Shown here: positions 52,156 to 63,437 of the stretch, in pieces
Numbering within the stretch: position 1 is the stretch's first letter
Layout of the letters: the number at the start of each line of letters is the position of its first letter
NCBI GenBank assembly: GCA_025094145.1
Contig: JALLLS010000054.1
Coordinates: forward strand, 185,541-249,540
Direction: 5' to 3'
DNA: 64,000 nt
From: Spinellus fusiger
Lineage: Eukaryota; Mucoromycota; Mucoromycetes; Mucorales; Phycomycetaceae
Notes under the pieces: model-generated
The model's input: the letters and a program-made list of their open reading frames with translations, nothing else
The model's database searches: none
What the model was told of the DNA's origin: nothing
Program-made: the position numbers and the translations under genes

Positions 52156-54591
52156 TTATGAGAAATAGCCTTCACCAAACACAGCCCACTCCATGCACCG
52201 AAGATATTGGATACGACGTTCAATTTGTCTGGTCAAATACGACACATTTAACGCGTATTCACTCTTACTATATGTTCTAGCTTTTTCATGTAGCAAATAC
52301 TTCTCTAGTCGAAGCATGTTTGAAATACCCTCTAAGCACCACCAGGTCCTCTCTGTTCCTCCGTTGAATCCTGGACCAAGAATAACAACGCCATAGGCCC
52401 ACCATGTCTCACTATTTCCATAGGTAGTGTGTCCAGTGCACTCTGTAGAAGGCTTCAGCATGTCATTAAAAAACCAGTAGGTATTTCCGTTATTATCTGT
52501 TCCTGCAGGTTGCAGGCGTTTCTCTGTCTTTTGCTTAGCAATCATAAAGACCAGCTCTTTTATCTCCATAGTAGCGCGTTCATCTTGCATAGTCACTTCA
52601 AGACACTCGAGTTCTGATTCTGATAGTAGTCTCGGTGCATCCTTACCCGTAGATCGCAACTGACTAATGCGGCTGACCAGTGCGCTCTTCTTTATTTTAT
52701 TTCTTGTGTATTCCTTCAGATATTCTGTACGCTCATTCTTTAGCTGTTGGTCTTTCTCTTTCATATCTTTTGAATCGTTAAATTGTTCACGCACTCTTGT
52801 ATCCAATAGTAGCATTTCCAATAGTTTTTGAACCATCTCAAGCTCATTGAGTGGTGTCATTGGTGAGTTATGGCGTTTTAGACGACGGAATTGTCGAATA
52901 GTAGTAATTTCCTTTTCCCATTCCTTTTCTGTTGTAGCATCACTGTTGTATAAAGTTGGTACTGGAAGCGTACGAAATCCCACCGAAGCTAATAGCTCTC
53001 CAATATCCTGCCACTGTTCCATACTCATGCCTTGTCTCTGTAAAACTATCTTAAAGGCGGATTTTCTATCTTCTAAACTGATGTCTGGATCATCGAGAGA
53101 TTCCTGCCATAACCATTGCTGAACAATTCTCTCAGCCAAATGGGGTGCATAAAAATCACCAGCCAAATGTTCCAACTGAATATGGATTGGTATTTGTTTG
53201 GAGATATAGACTCCTGCTTCGTAATGACTCGTACTGATGATGCCAAGACACTGCCATACAAGAGCTGCTGCAAAACTCTTGACTCTCCAATCACTTTGTA
53301 CATTTTGTAAAGTAACAAAATTTCGTTTTTCAAGTGCACATAAAGTATCGAAACGATAAATAAATTCACGAATCTGTAGACGAACCCACACTTCTTCCTC
53401 GCTATAGAGTAACTTGATAGGTGTTAAAATAGGTGGGTCGATAAGTTTTGTTTTCTGATCAGACAGTAAACGTGTAGTGGATGGACCAGGTACCAATGAG
53501 ATCCTAAATAGAGCATACATAGACGTATACAAATAGAGACGCAAACATAGGCACAGACGCAGATGGATATAATGTCTTTATACAGGCAACTAGGTTGGTC
53601 AACTTACTTGCTCATAGATACTGAAAGAGCAGAAGGAGTGCTGGGTGTATGCTGTCTGCAGAAACTACAAAGACAAACATTAATGCGCAATTCATCTTTG
53701 TTTGATCCTTGATGTCTTACTTGCATACGCAAATTTCCCTAGATTTATGCTCATGTTAGTATTTATGTATAAAAAATAAAGACTTTTAACTCTACCTGCA
53801 TACAGGACAAGCCCACTCTAGATTGGTATCTTGGCAATGATGAATTGTTTCTCCTTTACTGGTGACATGGAGTGTATTATTTGCTTCTATCTTCTCACGC
53901 GTTTCATTGTAGAGTCTCTGTAAGCAGTCTTCACAGAAGGAAAGGGGACACTTTGCACCAGTAGCCGGATCTATACTGGAACACTGAAAACGAGGTATAG
54001 ATGCCTATGAGATATTCTTTGTTTATTTTGTGTGGATAGATAAGATTCTTTACATCACATTCATCCACAGAGCAAGGTACTGGATGAACCTAATAGTATT
54101 GTAAGTAGAGATGAATAAACTATTAGATGCATATGATCTAATCTCTCTACGCTTAGATCTTTCTCTATAAATCAGATAAAGCAACTTATTCTTCTCTCTT
54201 GATATGTACATTTTGTTTTCTTATCATTTGGATTGTATGTTGTCGTTTAGGATTACGATCCAGTACAGGCTTTATTTTACGTTTCTCTTTCGTAGTTTGG
54301 GTAGGTAGAGGTGCGAAAAAGAGTCTTGAAGCTGTTAGGTGCTTGGACCACAGGATTCTTTAGAGAGTTACCTTGTTTGCATAAAAATTTTCTTCACTTC
54401 TACAGGTGCAGAAGACCCTTGAGGTGATATCTTTTTCAGGTTCATTCTTATTTCGGGCTCTTTTTCTTGTGTCTTTATAAATGTATATAGTACTGGAGGT
54501 TGACTTGTGCCCGAGTTTCTCTTCTTTCTACACTTTCTAACTTATAAAAGAGAGGGAAAAAAGAAAGAAAAAAAATACAAAGAATTGGCAT
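52156..54591 (-). CDS. CDCA7-like R1 zinc-finger protein with helical DDT-like region
   Basis: Eight exons: 54591-54579, 54540-54372, 54324-54210, 54089-54054, 53983-53796, 53738-53721, 53664-53608 and 53503-52156; 647 aa. The Cys-rich domain (about 103-187) has the pattern of the CDCA7/R1 zinc finger (zf-4CXXC_R1): PCSVDECD, CSSIDPATGAKCPLSFCEDCLQRLY, then WACPVCREICVCNFCRQHTPS, matching CPPCRGICNCSFCRQ of CDCA7. In animals and plants CDCA7 is the DNA-binding partner of the HELLS/DDM1 remodeller in heterochromatin DNA methylation. The C-terminal 440 residues are helical: EEVWVRLQIREFIYRFDTLCALEKRNF resembles a DDT domain, followed by coiled-coil segments and a WHIM-like end (DNNGNTYWFFND...WWCLEG). 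The first exon is 13 nt and exon 6 is 18 nt. The 5' splice pattern is inferred but keeps frame throughout. Confidence 0.8.
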
Positions 54592-55011
54592 CCTAAAAGG
54601 CGTTTTTTTATGTTTGAAAGGCCGCTATTGGACTGCATACTTATTGTCATGGTGATACTTGTACAAGACAGTCAGCTTCTACTTCTATGAATACTTCTAA
54701 TAACATGTCAAGCAAGGCTCATAAACTATAATGTTAGACAGTGTTTCATGCGAATGAATTTAGAATGACTAGAAGAGCAAAGAATATTACTCTCTTTATA
54801 CACTTAATTTTTTTAGTCTAAAATGAGACAATCGTAAAGCAGTTTCGAGACAGCCAAAATAAATAAATAAATTGCACTAAATATTTTTTATAGACACATA
54901 CCAAAAAAAATTAGACGAAATGTATTATGGTTCAAAAAAGGCTTATCTGTATCTTAGTTTAATGCAGCGATAACTATGCCAGATTCTTTTTTGATATCTT
55001 GGTGGGTTGGC
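54592..55011. other. Intergenic spacer
   Basis: Upstream of the CDCA7-like gene; no gene visible. It runs into the Fanzor-type remnant that follows. Confidence 0.55.
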
Positions 55012-55029
55012 TACTATTAGCTAATAGTA
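55012..55029. repeat. Perfect 18-bp palindrome next to Fanzor remnant
   Basis: TACTATTAG is directly followed by its reverse complement CTAATAGTA, flanked by GGGTTGGC and ACCCC, so the transcript could form a hairpin. It lies about 55 nt after the stop of the Fanzor remnant on the - strand, in the position where a guide-RNA scaffold or element end would be expected. Confidence 0.8.
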
Positions 55030-55082
55030 ACCCCTTTCTTTTGGTATCAACAGAATGTACTGTCTTTACTCGACAAAAGCGT

Positions 55083-56140
55083 TCAGGTCGTTTGCCTTCT
55101 CATAACCCAAAAAAGAACATGACGAAAGTTCAATGTTGCTGCCATGTCTCGACTCCAAAAGCATTGAGAAATCATCTCATCAGAAGCTCCAGTAGATTTG
55201 GTCATGGTCTTCAAACATTGTTGGTTTTTGCACTTAAATAAAATAATAATAAATTTATTGGTCTTTTCTTTGACTTTCATAGAAAATAAATAATATTTTT
55301 ACCTTAAAAGGCCATGACATGTCACTGTGAGGTTCTTCTCTCTTCTAAAGAGTCTTGGGCTTTGTACTTTTTTGAATTTCTCAAGTTCACCATTCTTACA
55401 GGCAGGATAAGAACAGAATTTTTTGAACTCATCAATAAGGAACACCGTGAGCCCTTCTATTTTCATGCATCAATGGCAGCCCCCTATACTGTGTCTTTGT
55501 CCAAATGACTGATAATAGGTCTTTGGAAAATGGATAGTTCATGGGATAAGAGCTAAAGATATTATGAATCATACCAATATCATGGGAAGAGAGAATTTTT
55601 TTGGTAGATTGTCGATTATTACAGATGAAATGGCTGTTTTGACTTTACTGCATTGTTCAACAATATCCTTTACTGTAGCTGATACTTCCGTCTCTGTAAT
55701 GCCTTTTTTCTTTATTTCATCTTTTACTGTCTTTATTTGTTCATTCTTCTTCAAAATTATGTTTAAGAACACACACAGTTTGTTTCCAAAGTGTAATGAG
55801 ACACCATTGAGGTATGTTGTATTTATTTTCCTTGCTTCATACACGGCTATTTGGTAGTCGTGCTTTAAAATGACTGGCTCATATAGACTGTGTTGAAAGT
55901 ACATGCCTCGATGGCTGTTGATAAGTTCTCAGTTGATTATTGACTTTAAAGAATCTGCTTTTCTATTTGGCTTGCAACTCTGAAGAAACAATAAAAAGAC
56001 TTCACTGTAAAAACTAACATTGGTAAAATCCTCCAGAGCAAAGGCAGGGCTATTTTCCAATTCTTGAATGAACATGTACTTTAGAAAGGCAAGTGTATGC
56101 GTTACAAGAATATGAGCAGCAGATACAAGTGTCTTGAGAG
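55083..56140 (-). pseudogene. Decayed Fanzor of a second type, with internal deletion
   Basis: Read 5'-3' on the - strand, three pieces of a Fanzor protein follow in order. First an N-terminal helical part (LKTLVSAAHILVTHTLAFLKYMF), interrupted by one TGA; then NTTYLNGVSLHFGNKLCVFLNIILKKNE with VKDIVEQC, as in the long N-termini of mucoralean Fanzors; then, after stops, VFLIDEFKKFCSYPACKNGELEKF (the DEFxTSxxC..C region), LTVTCHGLLR, an intron of about 70 nt, CKNQQCL and the RuvC-III block CFWSRDMAATLNFRHVLF. The middle (RuvC-I and II) is missing, so a deletion has removed most of the catalytic core. The NR in the usual WNRD has changed to SR. The sequence differs clearly from the copies at 29.1 and 62.9 kb. 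Confidence 0.75.
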
Positions 56141-56264
56141 GATAAAGACACTACAGCATCCATACAATACTAGTGATTGATATTTTCACTGTTATAGTCT
56201 TTATAGCAGGCTCCATGAAGAAAATAAAATAAAGACGAGTTAACACCATTCTCTACTATCTCTT

Positions 56265-57402
56265 CTCTACACACCCAAAGATCTTTGGGATATATAAAGA
56301 AATACATGAACAATAAAGTCATAATATTCCTCTAATTGACTATTGTGTTTTAAAAAGCCTTTCACTGTCTGCCTATTTTAGCAATGATTATTGACTTTGC
56401 AATTAAACGTTATAAAGTTGAATATAAAAGGAAGAATCGAAGCCAATATTACAACTCAGTCACTGCATTTATTGTTTAACATAATGTGTTATCCTTAAGT
56501 CCCCAGTATTTACAGTATAGTACGGCTTGAGAAAGGTTTATTATAGAACCTATAAAGTTAACTCTAATCATTTTCCAGAAAATAGAACCAAACTTACTTG
56601 TGTTGAGAACATTGTATTCATCTATTGACTCAATATTCATAACCACTTCAGTAACTATGTTATTATAACTGGTATTAACAATAGTACTTAATGAGAACAA
56701 GATATTATTTCTAATACTGTCTTTTAGGCTCAAGGCAAATAGAGTATGAGTTTTTTGAATTATAGATTGTAGGAGATTTTAGGCTAAAGTGTAATAGATC
56801 ACCAGAATAGAGAAAGAAACATTGTTTGTTACGATATTCCCTTCTTTTTGTTATTTCTTACACTGTCCATACAACTTGATACTCGATTGCTTGTCAATTT
56901 GAGCATAGCTATTATTAACAAAGCAAAGCAATAGAAGGAAGTGATAGACAATACTAAAGGCTATTCTTGAGGTAAAAAGATAAGCAGTGTCTTCACCTGG
57001 GCCTGAGTTCATTGTATTCCACAAGACACTCATTGTATTATTATTAGGCTAGTAAAGACTAAGTCAGTCTTAAGGGGTCTTCTACAAGGTCAATAATTTC
57101 TAGAAAACACTCCTGAGAATAGTTGTCTATCTCCCAAGAATAAAGCACACGACTTTTAGGATATGGATTCTGTTGCTGTGTAAGAATGTACTTAGGAAGT
57201 AGCTATAATACTATTTATAAATAATATTTCTTATTGATAATACTATTTGATAGTAAGGTATTCTATAGAAGGAAATACTATATTGGATACACACAAACCT
57301 TTTGATTTTAAACATCTTTCTATAAAAAAGAATTATCCGAATCACGTAAAAGGATGATCGTGTTACGTATTAAAGGCCAAAAAATCTTTGGGTTTGTATT
57401 CT
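56265..57402 (-). mobile_element. 1.1-kb TIR element, copy B
   Basis: Homologue of 27580-28640 in inverse orientation. On the + strand it starts CTCTACACACCCAAAGATCT at 56265; the other end, AAAATCTTTGGGTTTGTATT near 57400, is its inverted partner, so TIRs of about 20 bp are visible. Two conserved open frames lie inside on the - strand: 57033-56851 (60 aa, MSVLWNTMNSGPGEDTAY...LYGQCKK) and 56733-56476 (85 aa, SLKDSIRNN...NTSYNNIVTEV). Copy A has the same regions with scattered damage. No known transposase fold is recognised. Confidence 0.75.
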
Positions 57403-59042
57403 TGAATTGGCCGTGATATACACCAACACAGGCACTCTAATAGAGTTCTCTACAGTAAAAATTAGAATAGATAGAACGGATAGAACGGATAGTTGATGTA
57501 GTAGAATTATTCTAAAGTAATAGAACATGGGCAGAAAATAGCTACATGAAGTCATTTATATTCATTCATCCTCTATTGCATCATTAGACTCATTAATGAC
57601 GCTTTCTCTCAAACACTCACCATAGAAGACTACTACAACCTATTCAACAACATGAATAACACTTATATCAAAGCTGAGCCCACTGTTTGTAAGACTCTAG
57701 TATGCTTGGTATCTATAATGTCCTCCAGAACTTGCACTGTAAATCCCACAAGTGTAATAGTTAGCCTTGACAATACTACAACCATTATCTCCTCTCTCTC
57801 TAGGCTTTGGGTTGCCTTTTATCTCTCAAGTTGGATTTTATTTAACTCTTTTTATAAAGATTAGAAGGACACCACCACATTCTATCATGGTAGTGCTTTT
57901 CTATTCAAGGTATGAGGGCCTTTGGACTAACCTACTCTTGCTTAGCACCTTGTGGCGTGTCTTATCTGTGACACTTGCCCCTATCCCATTATAAGCATTA
58001 TGGATATATTCTACCATGAACATGTCCTAAAATACTGTCTCATTCTCATATTATAGATGCTACATGTAATAATGAATGTCTTAATAAAGATGAAAAAACA
58101 CTCTTATCAGGCAAAGGTTGACATTGAAATCAGGGCATTTGTAAAGATGAATAAAATCAACAAAATTAGTTTATTATTACACTTCATATACTATAATAAT
58201 TCAAGGGATAGATGCTCACTTCACAATATTCTGATAATATAAAAGCATGCATTCCTACTCACTATGATTAATCATTAACCCATACACTGGCTACGCTGTA
58301 GCTTTGTTTATCAGCCAGAGTGTATTAGAATACACTTCATTAACTGATACTAGAAATAAAAAAAAGGTCTCCCTATTAGGCATAATGTAAATAACAATAA
58401 TAAACCATTCTACTCACCGCAGTAATGACTATTCTTTTTCTAACTGATACTATATGGTTTGGATAGAGTAGATCAGTGTATTTGATATAGGATAATCTTT
58501 TTATTTATATTGTCTAATACAAAGAAGCCGTTTCTTATTATCAATTCATTCAACCTCTTTTATTCCATTCAAAATACATGTGTTCTTCTTTCTATGTGAT
58601 GTCTTTGTACTATTCTTTATGGCAGTGGCCGAAGCAATAGACATTATTAGCCAATCATCTTCATTGTATATCCTATTTATGGTAATTATCTCTCTCTTGT
58701 AACTTGCTTAAAAGAGAAATTTTTCGTAAATTTGATTTCAATTACAGTTCAATAAAGGTGGATAGAGTGCACATCGTATTTGGTAATGGTTTATACCGAT
58801 GAAACGACAGAAAGAATTCTTGGGTGTAGATGCGACTGTTTTTTTTTTTTTTTTTGCCTTGAAAAAAAAGAAAAAAGAAAAGACCTCACGTCATAACATG
58901 TTGGCTTATTTAATACAAAGTACAAAAAGGAAAAAATACAAGCGCGAAAAGCAATAAGAAATCCTCTATTAAAAGTGTTACTATTATTATTGTTTTCGTC
59001 AGTGAAGAGTAGTTATAAAGGGCTGTTGAAAAATAAGCTCAA
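57403..59042. other. AT-rich intergenic tract upstream of the alpha-galactosidase gene
   Basis: Short open frames (57652-57864, 57767-57994) have no domain. A poly-T/poly-A foldback (T run at 58840-58856, then A-rich 58862-58884) sits about 160 bp before the start codon of the alpha-galactosidase gene. Confidence 0.6.
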
Positions 59043-61230
59043 ATGTTGATATTATCCACTGTTCTTCTTGCTTTCTGTCTGCCTTTACTGCAAGCCATGT
59101 CTCTCTTCCAGGCACTTGTAGATAGCTCTCCTGTAGTATCTGTCCACTATTTCAATGATGGCAAACGTCACAGTATAACCGAATCCATGGAGTCACAGAC
59201 ACTATCACAACATCCTCTTGCCTTTAAGAAGCATGTTCAATGGCTGAGTGATACTCGCTGTGAACTTGTTTATTCTACCAAGGCACTGCGTGGATCTGTG
59301 CGGTTAAGTTACTTGGAATTTACTATGGATTTGCCTGTCAATGGATATGCTATGATGGCAGAAGGATTCCAGAGTTGGAGTCACTCCAAGGAAATGGATC
59401 AAAATGGTCGTATCTCAGCTATTCCTAGACCTATTGCCTGGGCCACTCGGTTTGAACTCCAAAGGTAGTCTAAAAATAGATTAACTTCTCCACAGCCCAC
59501 TGAGCCATATTGGTTATAGTGACCAGATATTTTATAACTATTCTGGAAAGCCAGGAGTCATCCATTCAGTAGGATACACTTATTTACGTCCAATTGAAGA
59601 AGAAAGAAAGACTGTTTTTATTGGCTCAATATCTGAGAACACAGGCTATACCTACTTCAAGGTCGACTACAACAAAGCTCAGTTCAGCATTTACAAGGAA
59701 ATTGATGGAAAAAATCTATTCAAAGGGGAAACCTTGGATACAAAGGTGTACATTGACTTTCAAGATGATTTGGACACCATTTGGAAGGGATATGCTACTT
59801 ATTACCCAAAGCAGACCAAAGTATCCAATCTATCTCTCACAGGATGGACTTCCTGGTACAACACCTATGAAAGAATCACAGAAGACGCTATCATGGAGAA
59901 CCTTGCTGCTATCAAAAAACATAATTATCCAATTGATCTATTTCAGATTGACGATGGCTTTCAAACAGCAGTGGGTGATTGGCTTGATATTGACAGTAAA
60001 AAATTCCCTCGTGGTATGCAGGCGTTGGCTATGGATATTAAGGAGGCGGGTTTTATACCAGGTCTATGGCTAGCACCCTTTGCAGCAGGCATTCACAGTC
60101 AAATAGTGAAAAACCATCCTCATTGGATTGTCACTGACAGCCAAGGTGAATTCTTACTGACAGGCCCTAATTGGGGAGGTTTCTATGGTCTGGATATCTA
60201 TAACCCAGAAGTGCGTGATTATTTACAACAAGTATTGGATGTTGCTTTGGAAGAGTGGGGCTATGGCATGTTAAAGCTCGACTTTTTGTTTGCTGCTGCC
60301 ATGACTCCTAGAAATGGTAAAACTCGTGGTGAGATTCTGTGGGACTCTATTGATCTGATCCACGAAATTGTCCGAGGCCGTGCTATTATTCTTGGATCAG
60401 GAACCCCTTTGCCTGCTGTATGGGGTCGTTTTGATTATTGTCGTATCAGTAACGATGTATCTCCGTGGTGGGATCATTCTATTCTTCGATTGGCCAATGT
60501 CAAAGAACGTGTTTCTACTGCGAATGCATTGGTTTCCACACTCCACCGGTGGCCTATGAGAGCCATGTTAGGAACAGATCCAGATGTATTCTTTATTCGA
60601 TCTGAAAACAACAAACTTACAACAGATGAGCGATACACCCTATTTATTGTAAATGTACTCCTTGGACAAATGATACTTATGTCCGATAATGTGGACACGT
60701 ACACACCATCAGAACATAGGCTCTATGCCTCACTCTTCCCTAAAATCCAAGTGGATACAATAGAAGTACAGCAACAACTGACAGACATTTATCATTTGAG
60801 ATGCACTTGCGGCCAACGCAACTATATTGCAGTGGTAAATTTATCCTCTGCTCCCAAAAAAACCACCCTGCCTGATGCTATTTATTTCGAACAAGACAAC
60901 GTGCTCTATAGTAGCACAGTTCAATGGCACAATCCCAATACTGTAGTGACATTACGGCCTCATCAAACAAGATTATTCTTACAGGTTGAGGATACATTTG
61001 CAGGCTCTACAGGTCATAGTGTACCAGGATGGGAAATTAAGAGCTGGCATGAAACAGACCAAGGACTTTTCCTTGAATTACGGGGTCCTCGTCCATCTGG
61101 GTCTTTTACATTGTATTTACAAGGTACAGAGAATGGACTGCCAGAGACTCTTCATGTAGATGGCCAATTGGTTACAGTAGAACAGATAGATTCACAAAAT
61201 GATATGGTATTAGGCAAAGTAGAAATATAA
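59043..61230 (+). CDS. Secreted GH36-type alpha-galactosidase
   Basis: Hydrolyses terminal alpha-1,6-galactose from melibiose, raffinose-type sugars or galactomannan; secreted, judging from the signal peptide MLILSTVLLAFCLPLLQA. Two exons, 59043-59464 and 59496-61230, give 718 aa. The beta-rich N-domain ends near TKVYIDFQDD; the TIM barrel holds GWTSWYNTYERITED, DLFQIDDGFQ, GLWLAPFAA, the nucleophile region MLKLDFLF (D403), GSGTPLPAVWGRFDYCRISNDV with the acid/base Asp (D461) and PRVxxGTDP-like ALIS HRW/LGTDPDVF. A small beta C-domain follows. The intron is only 31 nt (GTAGTC...CCACAG); an alternative donor (GTTTGA) would give 47 nt but lose the conserved LQ. It is convergent with COQ5, 163 bp apart. 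Confidence 0.9.
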
Positions 61231-61393
61231 ACAGTAAATCCATATTGTTATGTAGGGTTACTTATTTTGATTCACTTTTACACATAATATATATATATAT
61301 ATATAGTTCTACATATAAAGTGATAGAGATGGTAGTGGCAGTAGTAGGTTTTTGTTTATATGTATGCGTATTTGTGCTTGTGTTTGTATATGT

Positions 61394-62568
<1,175 letters not shown>

Positions 62569-62635
62569 ACTAAAGAACAGTAGGTGATTTTCACTTGTTG
62601 AGGTGAACAAGGATAACTAAGCCACTTTGGGATAC

Positions 62636-62850
62636 TACACACCAGGAGATCTTTAGGATATAAAAGGAAATAGTCGAAATGAAATTGTTTAAGAAATGAC
62701 AAGTCGATTTGAAAAGGAGCAAAAAAAGTGAAATGTATTCATGTTAGTTCTTAAATAAAGATTATTATGTAAATTTACCTGTAAATATCTGAATCCCGAA
62801 GGAAACCACTTTCGATGTGGCGATATATAATATAATATGAATAAGAATAT
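62636..62850 (-). ncRNA. Candidate omega (guide) RNA region of Fanzor copy B
   Basis: Counterpart of 29716-29932. The block at about 62770-62828 contains the same hairpin CCACATCGAAAGTGG and differs from copy A at one position in about 55. Conservation exceeds that of the adjoining, stop-riddled coding part. Same caveats as for copy A. Confidence 0.4.
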
Positions 62851-63437
62851 CTATGCTTCTCGACAGAATGGAACTGGTCGGTGGAGACCCTTTAAACACT
62901 CTTCTGTAATTGTATAGATATTCTTTGATGCATTCATATCCTTGCTCTAAACCATTCCATAACTTTAGCAAGCGTGGATATTGTTGAAATTCACTAATAC
63001 CTCAGTGAGGCTGTCTGTGTTGCAAGTATGGCAGATCTTGAGAACAAAAATAAGAGTAACTGTTAGAGGAGCTTTTTATATTGGGTAAGAGGTCAATAAT
63101 GCTTACCCTCTATGTTCGAAATTTATCAACATCAACCATAAGAATATCTCCACCCTTTTGTCTCTTTTTCAATGATTGATATAAAACTCTCGTCAAACCA
63201 ACACAATGGCCTTTAAATTTGGCAGCATCTTTTACCTTTATTCTTGTGCCATAGGCAGCAACTGGCAGTTTGGTAGGATCGTACTCTAATCCTTTCAGGT
63301 GCCAATACCTCTTTTTAATAATAAAATAATAGTAAAAACAATAAGTTCAAAATGTATTAATGTACTCTGTGTGTGTGTCGTATTACCCTTGCACTGGCAC
63401 CTTCTTCTCGTCTTTGCTTTTGTAATGGATCCATTGG
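62851..63437 (-). pseudogene. Decayed Fanzor nuclease, copy B
   Basis: Exon remnants: 63434-63391 (MDPLQKQRREEGASAR), then about 63310-63120 (KLPVAAYGTRIKVKDAAKFKGH...LMVDVDKFRT, followed by TAG), and after an intron of about 74 nt the zinc-finger/RuvC-III part. Here the first knuckle is intact (ICHTCNTDSLTEVL), while the second reads C, stop, SYG and the RuvC-III motif has a stop before SKDMNASKNI, ending RPVPFC. The damage is complementary to copy A. Mutations are mostly C-to-T/G-to-A transitions. Confidence 0.78.

Noticed and set aside
59594..60073. 159-aa frame inside the alpha-galactosidase gene
   Set aside because: Shadow of the GH36 catalytic frame; the other frame carries all family motifs.
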